Numbered from the stretch's first letter, positions 1 to 9,329 are shown. The stretch: DNA of 64,000 nucleotides from Streptomyces marianii (GCF_005795905.1 NZ_VAWE01000001.1:4262001-4326000), one strand, 5' to 3'. The notes: a model not told the origin generated them from the sequence alone. Numbers and translations: made by a program.

Positions 1-384
1 GGCTTCGCCGTCGCCCACGAGCCGGTGGCGGCCGCGCTGCGCAAGACGGCCGTGCCGTTCGGCGTCAGCCAGCTCGCCCAGGACGCGGCGGTCGCCTCGC
101 TTCAGGCGGAGGACGAACTCCTGGGCCGGGTCGGCGCGCTGGTGGCGGAGCGGACGCGGGTGTACGAGGGCCTGGTGAAGCAGGGCTGGACGGTGCCGCC
201 GACGCAGGCGAACTTCGTCTGGCTGCGGCTCGGGGAGCGTACGGCCGAGTTCGCCGCGGCCTGCGAGGCGGCCGGGGTCGTGGTGCGGCCGTTCCCGGGC
301 GAGGGAGCGCGGGTCACCATCGGCGAGTCCGAGGCGAACGACATCTTCCTGCACGCAGCGGACGCGTTCCGCAACAGGACGTAG
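1..384 (+). CDS. hisC: Histidinol-phosphate/aromatic aminotransferase, C-terminal part (5' end outside window)
   Basis: The reading frame is open from base 1, so this is the last 127 codons of a gene that begins upstream. The tail has the small-domain pattern of class I/II (fold type I) PLP aminotransferases of the HisC type: a helix with [13 protein letters not shown], then NFVWLRLG and a final [15 protein letters not shown] segment in which the Arg that binds the substrate carboxylate normally sits. The PLP lysine lies outside the window. Streptomyces carry a second HisC-like gene just before the cytochrome bd operon, which fits this place. It could serve histidine or aromatic amino acid transamination; the fragment cannot decide. 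Confidence 0.85.
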   Translation, partial: GFAVAHEPVAAALRKTAVPFGVSQLAQDAAVASLQAEDELLGRVGALVAERTRVYEGLVKQGWTVPPTQANFVWLRLGERTAEFAAACEAAGVVVRPFPGEGARVTIGESEANDIFLHAADAFRNRT

Positions 385-406
385 CAGTCGGCCGCCCTTG
401 CGTGAT

Positions 407-433
407 GGCCCGCCCTCGCTCCGGGGGCGGGCC
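407..433 (+). terminator. Hairpin terminator after the aminotransferase gene
   Basis: A 9-bp perfect GC-rich stem (407-415 with 425-433) and a 9-nt loop lie 22 bases after the stop codon. There is no long T run, as is usual in Streptomyces. It separates the aminotransferase from the cyd operon. Confidence 0.6.
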
Positions 434-574
434 GTCTCCGTTCCAGAGCTTCAACAATCGGTTGACTGGATGAGCGAGGTGCTGTTCGGGCTCCTGTGTA
501 CCGACCGGCCGGTGTGTCGCTCGGGGACCCCCGCTCACCGGTTCGGATCCGGTATGGGTCATAATTGCTTGTGA

Positions 575-592
575 ATGTGAACGCGTTCACAA
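575..592 (+). promoter_or_regulatory. Rex operator upstream of cydA
   Basis: The 18-mer ATGTGAACGCGTTCACAA contains a perfect 16-bp palindrome (576-591). It differs at one outer position from the Rex operator described for Streptomyces coelicolor, TTGTGAACGCGTTCACAA. Rex senses NADH/NAD+ and represses the cytochrome bd operon when NAD+ is high. The site lies about 100 bases before the cydA start, a normal promoter position. The match and location are seen; the regulation is from the family. Confidence 0.88.
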
Positions 593-694
593 GCGGTCCG
601 GAAGCTCTCGCTATGTCATGGATGTCCTGGGCAACTGTCGTGACGTATCCGACGAGCACGCCGATGTGACCACGCCGACGTAAGGAGAGACGAC

Positions 695-2200
695 GTGGAC
701 CTCGCTCTGGCGCCAGAGACTCTGGCGCGCTGGCAGTTCGGCATCACCACCGTCTACCACTTCCTCTTCGTTCCTCTGACGATCTCGCTGGCGGCGCTGA
801 CGGCCGGCCTGCAAACGGCGTGGGTGCGTACGAACAAGGAGAAGTACCTCCGGGCGACCAAGTTCTGGGGCAAGCTCTTCCTGATCAACATCGCCATGGG
901 TGTCGTCACCGGCATCGTGCAGGAGTTCCAGTTCGGCATGAACTGGTCCGACTACTCGCGCTTCGTCGGCGACGTCTTCGGCGCCCCGCTCGCATTCGAG
1001 GCGCTGATCGCCTTCTTCTTCGAGTCCACCTTCATCGGGCTGTGGATCTTCGGCTGGGACAAGCTCCCGAAGAAGATCCATCTCGCCTGCATCTGGATGG
1101 TCTCCATCGGCACGATCCTCTCCGCGTACTTCATCCTGGCCGCCAACTCCTGGATGCAGCACCCGGTCGGCTACCGGATCAACCAGGAGAACGGGCGCGC
1201 GGAACTCACCGACATCTGGCTCGTACTGACCCAGAACACCACCCTCACCCAGGTGTTCCACACCCTCTCCGCCGCCTTCCTCACCGGCGGTGCGTTCATG
1301 GTCGGCATCGCCGCCTTCCACCTGCTGCGCAGGAAGCACGTCCCGGTGATGAAGAGCTCGCTGCGACTCGGCCTGGTCACCGTGGTCATCGCGGGTCTGC
1401 TGACGGCGATCAGCGGCGACTTCCTCGGCAAGGTCATGTTCAAGCAGCAGCCGATGAAGATGGCGGCCGCCGAGGCGCTGTGGGACGGCGAGGGCCCCGC
1501 ACCCTTCTCCGTCTTCGCCTACGGCGACGTGGACAAGGGCCACAACAAGGTCGCCATAGAGATTCCGGGTCTGCTCTCGTTCCTGGCGAACGACGACTTC
1601 ACGTCGTACGTGCCCGGCATCAACGACACCAACAAGGCGGAGCAGGAGAAGTACGGGCCCGGCGACTACCGGCCCAACATCCCCGTCACGTACTGGGGCT
1701 TCCGTTGGATGATCGGTTTCGGCATGACGTCGCTCGCCATCGGCCTGGCCGGGCTCTGGCTGACCCGGAAGAAGTTCATGCTGCCGGCGGCGTCGAGGGT
1801 CGGTGAGGACGACGTGCCCCATGTGGTGCTGTTCCGGAAGCCGCTCGGACCGAAGCTCACGCGGCTGTACTGGCTCGCCGCGATCTGGACGCTCGGCTTC
1901 CCGCTGATCGCCAACTCCTGGGGCTGGATCTTCACGGAGATGGGGCGGCAGCCCTGGGTCGTGTACGGCGTCCTGCGCACCCGGGACGCCGTCTCCCCCG
2001 GCGTCTCCCAGGGCGAGGTGCTCACGTCGATGATCGTGTTCACGCTCATCTACGCGATCCTCGCCGTCATCGAGGTCAAGCTGTTGGTCAAGTACGTCAA
2101 GGCCGGGCCTCCCGAGCTCACCGAAGCCGACCTCAACCCGCCCACCAAGATCGGCGGCGACGACCGCGACGCCGACCGGCCGATGGCCTTCTCGTACTGA
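695..2200 (+). CDS. cydA: Cytochrome bd quinol oxidase subunit I
   Basis: CydA is the membrane subunit that binds hemes b558, b595 and d, oxidises quinol and reduces oxygen to water. The 501-residue product begins with LARWQFGITTVYHFLFVPLT, containing the heme-ligand His of helix 1. It has further membrane segments with PLAFEALIAFFFEST and ILAANSWMQHPVG, and near residue 420 the conserved GWIFTEMGRQPW motif at the end of the quinol (Q) loop. Length is normal for the short-Q-loop type. The GTG start is chosen for the AAGGAGA ribosome site at about 682-688. It is the first gene of cydA-cydB-cydCD, under the Rex operator. Confidence 0.97.
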   Translation: MDLALAPETLARWQFGITTVYHFLFVPLTISLAALTAGLQTAWVRTNKEKYLRATKFWGKLFLINIAMGVVTGIVQEFQFGMNWSDYSRFVGDVFGAPLAFEALIAFFFESTFIGLWIFGWDKLPKKIHLACIWMVSIGTILSAYFILAANSWMQHPVGYRINQENGRAELTDIWLVLTQNTTLTQVFHTLSAAFLTGGAFMVGIAAFHLLRRKHVPVMKSSLRLGLVTVVIAGLLTAISGDFLGKVMFKQQPMKMAAAEALWDGEGPAPFSVFAYGDVDKGHNKVAIEIPGLLSFLANDDFTSYVPGINDTNKAEQEKYGPGDYRPNIPVTYWGFRWMIGFGMTSLAIGLAGLWLTRKKFMLPAASRVGEDDVPHVVLFRKPLGPKLTRLYWLAAIWTLGFPLIANSWGWIFTEMGRQPWVVYGVLRTRDAVSPGVSQGEVLTSMIVFTLIYAILAVIEVKLLVKYVKAGPPELTEADLNPPTKIGGDDRDADRPMAFSY

Positions 2201-2223
2201 GACCGAGGACTGGGATCTGAGGC

Positions 2224-3225
2224 ATGGAACTCCACGACGTCTGGTTCGTACTCATCGCCGTCCTGTGGACCGGCTACTTCTTCCTCGAGGGCTTCGACTT
2301 CGGGGTCGGCATCCTGACGAAGCTGCTCGCCCGCGACCGGGTCGAGAAGCGCGTCCTCATCAACACCATCGGACCGGTCTGGGACGGCAACGAGGTGTGG
2401 CTGCTCACGGCGGGCGGGGCGACCTTCGCCGCCTTCCCCGAGTGGTACGCCACTCTCTTCTCCGGCTTCTATCTGCCGCTGCTGCTCATCCTGGTCTGCC
2501 TGATCGTGCGCGGTGTCGCGTTCGAGTACCGGGCCAAGCGGCCGGAGGAGCACTGGCAGCGCAACTGGGAGGAGGCCATCTTCTGGACCTCGCTCATCCC
2601 TGCGTTCCTGTGGGGCGTGGCCTTCGGGAACATCGTGCGCGGTGTCAAGATCGACCAGGAGATGGAGTACGTCGGCACCTTCTGGGATCTGCTGAACCCG
2701 TACGCGATCCTGGGCGGCCTCGTGACCCTGACGCTGTTCACCTTCCACGGGTCGGTGTTCACGGCGCTGAAGACCGTCGGGGAGATCAGGGAGCGGGCCC
2801 GGAAGCTCGCCCGCAACCTCGGGCTGGTCACGGCCGTGCTGGCGCTCGGGTTCCTGGGCTGGACGCAGGCGGACAAGGGCGACGGCGCGAGCCTGGTCGC
2901 CATGGTCATCGCCGTCGCGGCGCTGGTCGCCGCGCTCGGAGCGAACCAGGTGGGGCGCGAGGGGTGGTCGTTCGCCCTGTCGGGCGTCACGATCGTGGCC
3001 GCGGTCGCGATGCTGTTCCTGACCCTCTTCCCGAACGTGATGCCCTCGTCGCTCAATGAGGCGTGGAGCCTGACGGTCACCAACGCGTCCTCGAGCCCCT
3101 ACACCCTGAAGATCATGACCTGGTGCGCCGGGATCGCCACCCCCGTGGTGCTGCTGTACCAGGGCTGGACCTACTGGGTGTTCCGGAAGCGGATCGGTAC
3201 GCAGCACATCGCCGATCCGCACTGA
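2224..3225 (+). CDS. cydB: Cytochrome bd quinol oxidase subunit II
   Basis: This 333-residue, roughly eight-to-nine-helix protein is the structural partner of CydA. It opens with the family hallmark WTGYFFLEGFDFGVGIL and has GPVWDGNEVWLLTAGGATFAAFPEWY near residues 50-80, both typical of CydB. It starts 23 bases after cydA and is co-transcribed. Nothing unusual is seen. Confidence 0.96.
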   Translation: MELHDVWFVLIAVLWTGYFFLEGFDFGVGILTKLLARDRVEKRVLINTIGPVWDGNEVWLLTAGGATFAAFPEWYATLFSGFYLPLLLILVCLIVRGVAFEYRAKRPEEHWQRNWEEAIFWTSLIPAFLWGVAFGNIVRGVKIDQEMEYVGTFWDLLNPYAILGGLVTLTLFTFHGSVFTALKTVGEIRERARKLARNLGLVTAVLALGFLGWTQADKGDGASLVAMVIAVAALVAALGANQVGREGWSFALSGVTIVAAVAMLFLTLFPNVMPSSLNEAWSLTVTNASSSPYTLKIMTWCAGIATPVVLLYQGWTYWVFRKRIGTQHIADPH

Positions 3226-3267
3226 GGCCGGAGTTCCACGGGGACCGTCCGGTCCCCTGACCAAGGG

Positions 3268-6200
3268 ATGTTTCACGTGAAACCCGTCGACCCGCGACTG
3301 CTCCGGTACGCCCGTGCCACCCGCCTCTTCCTGGCGACCGTGGTGGCGCTGGGCCTTGCCGGGGCGGCGCTGGTCGTCGCCCAGGCGATGCTCATCGCCG
3401 ACGTGGTGGTCGGCGCCTTCCAGAACGGGATGGACGCAGGTGAGCTGCGGAACCCGCTGGTGCTGCTGGCCGCCGTCGCCGCCGGCCGCGGACTGGTGGC
3501 CTGGCTGACGGAGCTGGCGGCCCACCGGGCGAGCGCGGCGGTCAAGTCCGAGCTGCGGCTGCGGTTGCTGGAGCGGGCCGCGCAGCTGGGACCGGGGTGG
3601 CTGAGCGGGCAGCGGAGCGGTTCGCTGGCCGCCCTGGCCACCCGGGGGGTGGATGCGCTCGACGACTACTTCGCGCGCTATCTGCCGCAGTTGGGGCTGG
3701 CCGTGGTCGTTCCGGTCGCGGTGCTGGCCCGGATCGTCACCGAGGACTGGGTCTCCGCGGCGGTCATCGTGATCACCCTGCCGCTGATCCCGATCTTCAT
3801 GGTGCTGATCGGCTGGGCGACCGAAGCCCGGATGAACCGTCAGTGGGCGCTGCTGTCGCGGCTGTCCGGGCACTTCCTCGACGTGGTCGCGGGACTGCCG
3901 ACACTGAAGGTCTTCGGGCGGGCGAAGGCCCAGGCCGAAGCGATCCGGAAGATCACATCGGAGTACCGGCGGGCGACGCTGAAGACCCTGAGGATCGCCT
4001 TCCTCTCCTCGTTCGCCCTGGAGCTGCTGTCGACGCTCTCGGTGGCGCTGGTGGCGGTCGGTATCGGCATGCGGCTCGTCCATGGAGATCTGGATCTCCA
4101 CACCGGACTCGTCGTGCTGATCCTCGCCCCCGAGGCATATCTGCCACTGCGGCAGGTCGGGGCGCAGTACCACGCCGCGGCGGAGGGACTGTCGGCGGCG
4201 GAGGAGATCTTCCGGGTGCTGGAGACCCCGGTCCGGGCCGGCGGCGCGGCGCCGGTGCCTGCTGCCCGGGGGGTTCGGCTGGAGCTGGACTCCGTGACGG
4301 TACGCCACGAGGGCCGTGCCGTTCCCTCGCTGGACGGCGCGTCCCTGACGGTCGGGGAAGGCGAGACCGTCGCCCTGGTCGGTCCGAGCGGGGTCGGCAA
4401 GTCGACGCTGCTCGACGTGGTGCTCGGCTTCACGGCTCCGGACGAGGGCACGATCCGGGTGGGTGCCCCCGGCGAAGGACTTTCGCAACACGCCCTAGTG
4501 GACCTCGCCTCGCTGGACCGGGTGGCCTGGCACCGGCAGATCGCCTGGGTGCCGCAGCGGCCGTACCTCTTCGCGGGGACCATCGCTGAGAACGTACGGC
4601 TGGCGCGGTACGAAGCGGACGACGCGGAGGTCCTGGCGGCACTCCGGGAGGCCGGTGCGGCGGACTTCGTGGCCGCGCTGCCGGAGGGCATGGAGACGGC
4701 CCTCGGTGAGGACGGCGCGGGGCTTTCCGCTGGTCAGCGCCAGCGGATCGCGCTCGCCCGGGCCTTCCTCGCCGACCGTCCTCTGCTGCTGCTCGACGAG
4801 CCCACGGCGGCGCTCGACGGGGAGACCGAGGCGGGGATCGTGGACGCGGTGCGGCGGCTGGCACGGGGCCGGACGGTGCTGCTCGTCGTCCACCGGCCCG
4901 CTCTGCTGTCCGTCGCCGACCGGGTGGTCGAACTGCGCCCCGCCCAGCGGGTTCTTGCCGGCGAGGAGGCTCGGGGGGAGCTCGTTCCCTCCCGGGTTCC
5001 CCGCCCGTCGCCGTCACCCGACGGCACGGCCGTGACGGCGCAGGCCACGCTGCCCGTCGAACCCATGGAACGGCCGGCCTCCTCCGTTGAGGACCCCGCG
5101 TACCGGGCCGCCCGAGGAGCGTCCGGGCCCGTCGGCGTCGGGGTGCTGGCGCGGGTGCGTGGGATGGCCGGGGCGTTGCGCGGCCGGCTGGTGCTGGCGC
5201 TGGTGCTCGGAAGCCTGGCGCTGGGCTCGGCCGTGGGCCTCATGGCCGTGTCGGGGTGGCTGATCTCGCGGGCATCGGAGCAGCCGCCCGTGCTCTATCT
5301 GATGGTGGCCGTCACGGCGACCCGGGCGTTCGGGATCGGGCGGGCGGTGTTCCGGTACGCCGAGCGGCTCGTCTCGCACGACGCCGTGCTGAGGATGCTG
5401 GCCGATCTCCGGGTCGGGGTGTACCGCAGGCTGGAGCGGATCGCGCCCGCCGGGCTGCGCCGCACCCGCCGGGGCGATCTGCTCTCCCGGCTCGTCGCCG
5501 ATGTGGACGCCCTCCAGGACTACTGGCTGCGCTGGATGCTGCCGGCCGGTGCGGCGCTCTTCGTCGGGGCCGCGTCCGTCGGGTTCACCGCATGGCTGCT
5601 GCCCGAGGCCGGCGCCGTGCTGGCCGTGGGCCTGTTCGCGGCCGGGGTGGCCGTACCGGCGCTGAGCGGGATGTTCGCACGCCGGGCCGAGCGACGGCTC
5701 GCCCCGGCCCGCGGAGTGCTCGCCACCCAGGTCGTCGATCTGCTCAAGGGCACCGCCGAGCTGACCGTCACCGGGGCTCTGGCACGGCGGACGGCCGGGG
5801 TGCGGGAGGCCGACCGCGTTCTGACCCGGATCGCCTCGCGCGCCGCGGCCGCCACCGCGCTGGGCGGCGGGCTGTCGGCCGTGGCCTGCGGTCTGACCGT
5901 CGCCTTCGCGGCGTACGCAGGTGTCACGGCCGTGCACTCCGGCCGGGTCGAAGGGGTCGAACTCGCCGTCGTCGTGCTCACGCCGCTCGCCGCCTTCGAG
6001 GCGGTCGTGGGGCTGCCGCTGGCGGTGCAGTACCGGCAGCGTGTGAAGCGCAGCGCCCAGCGGGTCTTCGAGGTGCTCGACGCCCCGGTGCCGGTGAGCG
6101 AGCCCGCGGAACCGGTCCCCGCGCCTGCCTCCGTGTTCCCCCTGGAGGTCCGGGGGCTCACCGTGCGCCATGCCGGCGGGCGGGAGGACGCGCTGTCCGG

Positions 6201-6915
6201 CTTCGACCTGACACTCACCGCCGGCCGGCGCGTCGCCGTCGTCGGTTCCTCCGGGTCCGGCAAGACGACCCTCGCGCAGGCACTGCTGCGCTTCCTGGAC
6301 GTACGGGCCGGGACTTACACGATCGGCGGGACGGACGCGACGGCGCTCGACGGGGACACCGTCCGCCGCCGCGTCGGCCTCTGCGCCCAGGACGCCCATC
6401 TCTTCGACAGCTCCATCCGGGAGAATCTGCGGCTCGCCCGGACCGGTGCCTCCGAGGAGGAGCTGCGCGCGGCACTCGCGGCCGCCCGGCTGCTGGACTG
6501 GGCCGAGGGGCTTCCGGACGGGCTCGACACCCTGGTGGGTGAGCACGGAGCCCAACTCTCCGGCGGTCAGCGCCAGCGGCTGGCCCTGGCGCGTGCCCTG
6601 CTCGCCGACTTCCCCGTGCTGCTGCTCGACGAACCGGCCGAGCATCTGGATCTCGCTACGGCGGACGCCCTGACCGCAGACCTGCTGGCCGCGACCGAGG
6701 GCCGTACGACGGTGCTGATCACCCATCGGCTCCGCGGCCTCGACACGGTCGACGAGGTGCTGGTACTGGACGAGGGCCGCACCGTGCAGCGCGGGCCCTA
6801 CGCGGAGCTGGTGGCAACGGACGGTCCGCTGAGCCGCATGCTCGAACGTGAGCGTGCCGGTGATCTGCTCGGAGAGCGCCTCAGGGATCCCGCTTTCTCG
6901 GCCAAACAGGAATAG
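3268..6915 (+). CDS. cydCD: Fused CydD-CydC heterodimeric ABC exporter for cytochrome bd assembly
   Basis: In most bacteria CydD and CydC are two proteins exporting glutathione/cysteine or heme-related thiol compounds needed for cytochrome bd maturation. Here one 1215-residue chain carries both halves, as in other streptomycetes. Half 1 has six membrane helices, a Walker A GPSGVGKST near residue 372 and signature LSAGQ near 486. Half 2 restarts with a membrane domain near residue 630 and has Walker A GSSGSGKTT near 992, signature LSGGQ and LLLDEP. A 60-70 residue Pro/Ala-rich linker joins them. The first codons MFHVKP are dictated by an overlapping parS site. It ends the cyd operon. Confidence 0.95.
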   Translation: MFHVKPVDPRLLRYARATRLFLATVVALGLAGAALVVAQAMLIADVVVGAFQNGMDAGELRNPLVLLAAVAAGRGLVAWLTELAAHRASAAVKSELRLRLLERAAQLGPGWLSGQRSGSLAALATRGVDALDDYFARYLPQLGLAVVVPVAVLARIVTEDWVSAAVIVITLPLIPIFMVLIGWATEARMNRQWALLSRLSGHFLDVVAGLPTLKVFGRAKAQAEAIRKITSEYRRATLKTLRIAFLSSFALELLSTLSVALVAVGIGMRLVHGDLDLHTGLVVLILAPEAYLPLRQVGAQYHAAAEGLSAAEEIFRVLETPVRAGGAAPVPAARGVRLELDSVTVRHEGRAVPSLDGASLTVGEGETVALVGPSGVGKSTLLDVVLGFTAPDEGTIRVGAPGEGLSQHALVDLASLDRVAWHRQIAWVPQRPYLFAGTIAENVRLARYEADDAEVLAALREAGAADFVAALPEGMETALGEDGAGLSAGQRQRIALARAFLADRPLLLLDEPTAALDGETEAGIVDAVRRLARGRTVLLVVHRPALLSVADRVVELRPAQRVLAGEEARGELVPSRVPRPSPSPDGTAVTAQATLPVEPMERPASSVEDPAYRAARGASGPVGVGVLARVRGMAGALRGRLVLALVLGSLALGSAVGLMAVSGWLISRASEQPPVLYLMVAVTATRAFGIGRAVFRYAERLVSHDAVLRMLADLRVGVYRRLERIAPAGLRRTRRGDLLSRLVADVDALQDYWLRWMLPAGAALFVGAASVGFTAWLLPEAGAVLAVGLFAAGVAVPALSGMFARRAERRLAPARGVLATQVVDLLKGTAELTVTGALARRTAGVREADRVLTRIASRAAAATALGGGLSAVACGLTVAFAAYAGVTAVHSGRVEGVELAVVVLTPLAAFEAVVGLPLAVQYRQRVKRSAQRVFEVLDAPVPVSEPAEPVPAPASVFPLEVRGLTVRHAGGREDALSGFDLTLTAGRRVAVVGSSGSGKTTLAQALLRFLDVRAGTYTIGGTDATALDGDTVRRRVGLCAQDAHLFDSSIRENLRLARTGASEEELRAALAAARLLDWAEGLPDGLDTLVGEHGAQLSGGQRQRLALARALLADFPVLLLDEPAEHLDLATADALTADLLAATEGRTTVLITHRLRGLDTVDEVLVLDEGRTVQRGPYAELVATDGPLSRMLERERAGDLLGERLRDPAFSAKQE
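3270..3283 (+). promoter_or_regulatory. parS centromere site (ParB binding) at the cydCD start
   Basis: GTTTCACGTGAAAC is an exact match to the 14-bp palindromic parS sequence bound by ParB in Streptomyces, where about 20 such sites cluster around oriC. It begins on the third base of the cydCD ATG codon, so the site is inside a coding sequence and fixes the residues FHVK. It shows that this window is origin-proximal. Confidence 0.9.
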
Positions 6916-7257
6916 GTCGGACTCATCGGCGGGGGTCGTGCTGCTGCCGAGGGCGAAGGCGGACTGGAGGTGGTCGAGGGCGGTGGCGGTACGGCGGTCG
7001 CCCGGGAGGCCCGCTCCAGGCGCAGAACGCCCTCGCCGCGCCATCGGCCGACGCGGCGGGGCCGAGCCGCCGCGGGCGTGGTCCCTCCCCCCGACGCCCC
7101 GTCAGCAGGTGGTCCGGCCACCAGTCCGGCGGTCCCGACGCACCGTCACCAACGCGTCGTGAGGTGTCGCCGAGGGCCCCCGGACGGCTGGGCCGGATGG
7201 CCGTACGTACCTGGATAAATGTGGCAAAACCTCAGGGTCTGATGTGACGATCCGAGC
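6916..7257. other. Intergenic region between cydCD and the M23 peptidase gene
   Basis: No convincing gene, riboswitch or RNA is seen in these 342 bases. Open frames here show no normal coding pattern. The 60 bases before 7258 are richer in A/T and presumably hold the peptidase promoter. I looked for the c-di-AMP (ydaO) riboswitch that often precedes Streptomyces wall hydrolase genes and did not find its conserved blocks. Confidence 0.5.
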
Positions 7258-8310
7258 ATGGGACACCGACAACGCGACTGCCACCGGCGGCTGTTCAGGC
7301 CATTGCTGTGCGCGCTGCTGGTCGCCTTCCCACTGCTGCCCGCGCCCGCCGCGTCCGCGAATGACGGCCCCAACGTCAGCGTGCAGGTCGCCCAGCTGCT
7401 CGAGGAGGTGTCCAAGGCCACCGCCACGTACGAGCGGGGACTGCAGGCGTCCGTCGCCGAGCGCGCCCGGCTCGACCAGCTGCAGTGGCAGCTTGCCGAC
7501 AGACGGCGCGAGATGCGGAAGATGCATGACAAGCTCGGCGCGGTGGCCAGGGCGCAGTACCGCAGCGGTGGCAACCTTGCGCCCACCGTCGAGCTGATGT
7601 TCGCCTCCGATCCCGATGAGCTGCTGCGCGGGCAGCGGATGTACGCCAAGGCCACGCTGACGGTGAACCTGCTGCTGGAGGAGGCCAGGGAAGCCGAGCA
7701 CCTGACGGCCGTGGCGGAGAAGAGGGCTCGTGAGGCCTGGTACCGCCTGGACGCCCGTACGGCGGAGCTGGCGCGGATCAAACGCGGCATCGAGACCAAG
7801 CTCGACGCGGCGCGATGGTCACTGCAGGCACAGGCGGACCGGAGCGCGGCCTCCGGGCAGTGCTCCGGCTCGGTCCCGCTGCCGCAGACGGACTTTCCCG
7901 AGGGTTCGGCCTGGGTGACGCCCGTCCAGCGCTACACGCTGTCGGCCGGCTTCGACAGTGCCGGTACACGCTGGGCGAACCGGCACACCGGGCAGGACTT
8001 CGCCGTCGGGATCGGCAGCCCCGTGCGCTCGATCGGCGCCGGCCGGGTGGTGTCCGTCTCCTGCGGCGGAGGCTTCGGCATGCAGATCGTCGTCCAGCAC
8101 AACGACGGCTGGTACTCGCAGTACGCGCACCTCGCCTCCGTCACGGTGGACCAGGGCGACCGGGTCCGCACCGGCCAGTGGCTCGGCCAGGCCGGGACCA
8201 CGGGCAACTCGACCGGGCCCCATCTCCACTTCGAGGTGCGGCTCACCCCGGACTTCGGATCGGCGGTGGATCCGGTGACCTGGCTGCGGAACCGCGGAGT
8301 CTGGCTGTGA
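7258..8310 (+). CDS. Secreted M23-family (LytM-type) peptidase with coiled-coil domain
   Basis: The product (350 aa) has an N-terminal Arg-rich signal peptide with hydrophobic core LLCALLVAFPLLPAP and likely cleavage after ASA near residue 35. Residues about 40-195 are charged and helical (SERARLDQLQWQLADRRREM), a predicted coiled coil of the kind found in EnvC/RipA-like proteins. Residues about 235-345 form the M23 metallopeptidase fold: the zinc ligands are the His/Asp of HTGQDFAVG and the terminal His of GPHLHFEVR, with QYAHL between. Such enzymes cut peptidoglycan cross-links or activate other hydrolases. No clear ribosome site precedes the ATG, so the start rests on the signal peptide. 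Confidence 0.9.
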   Translation: MGHRQRDCHRRLFRPLLCALLVAFPLLPAPAASANDGPNVSVQVAQLLEEVSKATATYERGLQASVAERARLDQLQWQLADRRREMRKMHDKLGAVARAQYRSGGNLAPTVELMFASDPDELLRGQRMYAKATLTVNLLLEEAREAEHLTAVAEKRAREAWYRLDARTAELARIKRGIETKLDAARWSLQAQADRSAASGQCSGSVPLPQTDFPEGSAWVTPVQRYTLSAGFDSAGTRWANRHTGQDFAVGIGSPVRSIGAGRVVSVSCGGGFGMQIVVQHNDGWYSQYAHLASVTVDQGDRVRTGQWLGQAGTTGNSTGPHLHFEVRLTPDFGSAVDPVTWLRNRGVWL

Positions 8311-8355
8311 CCCTTCGGCGGGCGGCCGAGGCCCGTCCCCGATGCTTCCCGGGCG

Positions 8356-9225
8356 CTACGCCCGCGGCCGGGCTCCGTGCGACGCGGCGAGGAGCCGCTC
8401 GATGACGACCGCGACACCGTCGTCGTTGTTCGCCACGGTCCGGCCGGACGCGGCGGCGACCACGTCGGGGTGGGCGTTGCCCATGGCGAACGACGTGCCC
8501 GCCCAGGTCAGCATCTCCACGTCGTTCGGCATGTCGCCGAAGGCCACGACCTCGTCCGACGATATGCCGCGCTCCGCGCAGCACAGGGCGAGCGTCGAGG
8601 CCTTGGACACCCCGAGACCGCTCACCTCCAGCAGCGAGGTCGGGCTGGAGCGGGTGATGGTGGCCAGGTGCCCGGCGGCAGTGCGGGCCAGGTCGAGGAA
8701 GCCGTCGGGGACCAGTTCGCCGTGCTGGGCGAGCAGCTTGAGTACCGGGGCCGCGGACCCCGCCTTCTCCTCGTGCAGCAGCTTCTCGGCGACGGCGACC
8801 GTGGCGCCGGGGTCGAGGTGGAAGGGCGGGTAGCCGGGTTCGTAGTGGATCCCCGTGGCGGTCTCGACCGCGAACGAGGTTCCGGGTGCCGCGTCGCGCA
8901 GCCTCCGTACGACGTCGAGCGCGTTCCCGCGCCCCAGCGGACGGACCTCCAGGAGTTTCCCGCCGGCGTGCAGATCGACCACCGCCGCGCCGTTGGCGCA
9001 GATCGCCAGCCCGTGGCCGTGCACATGGTCGCTGACGACGTCCATCCAGCGCGCCGGGCGGCCCGTGACGAAGAAGACCTCGATCCCCGCCCTCTCCGCC
9101 GCCGCGAGTGCGGCGATGGTGCGCTCCGAGACGGACTTGTCGTCACGCAGCAGGGTGCCGTCGAGGTCGGTGGCGATGAGCCGGACGGTCGAGGGCAGTG
9201 GCAGAGGATCGGTAGCTGAGGTCAC
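8356..9225 (-). CDS. Cof-type HAD-superfamily phosphatase
   Basis: The 289-residue product has HAD motif I ([14 protein letters not shown]), motif II Thr in FFVTGRP, a long C2B cap domain between about residues 95 and 195, and motif IV FGDMPNDVEML with the metal-binding Asp pair. Cof-type members dephosphorylate sugar phosphates and cofactor precursors; the substrate here is unknown. The GTG start is chosen because GGGAG lies 9 bases upstream and the HAD motif begins about 18 codons later; the longer open frame upstream lies antisense to the LLM gene. A paralogue is next to serS at 25173-25976. Confidence 0.9.
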   Translation of the reverse strand: MTSATDPLPLPSTVRLIATDLDGTLLRDDKSVSERTIAALAAAERAGIEVFFVTGRPARWMDVVSDHVHGHGLAICANGAAVVDLHAGGKLLEVRPLGRGNALDVVRRLRDAAPGTSFAVETATGIHYEPGYPPFHLDPGATVAVAEKLLHEEKAGSAAPVLKLLAQHGELVPDGFLDLARTAAGHLATITRSSPTSLLEVSGLGVSKASTLALCCAERGISSDEVVAFGDMPNDVEMLTWAGTSFAMGNAHPDVVAAASGRTVANNDDGVAVVIERLLAASHGARPRA

Positions 9226-9241
9226 GCGTGCATTCTCCCGT

Positions 9242-9267
9242 ACCCCCTGCACGGCCGTGCAGGGGGT
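9242..9267. repeat. 26-bp perfect palindrome between the LLM and HAD genes
   Basis: ACCCCCTGCACGG is followed at once by its exact reverse complement. On the minus strand it lies after the LLM stop and 17 bases before the HAD GTG start. It may end LLM transcription or act as an operator or attenuator for the HAD gene. Only the symmetry is certain. Confidence 0.6.
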
Positions 9268-9329
9268 CGCACATCTGAGTGGTCGTCCGCTGGCTCCCCG
9301 TAACCGGGACGCCGTCGGGCCCTGCGTGA

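Noticed and set aside
5014-7044. Long minus-strand frame (676 codons) over cydCD
   Set aside because: It is antisense to a well-supported ABC exporter gene and has the His/Gln/Arg-rich composition typical of shadow frames in high-GC DNA.
6916-7257. Possible c-di-AMP riboswitch before the M23 peptidase
   Set aside because: The conserved blocks of the ydaO class were not found.
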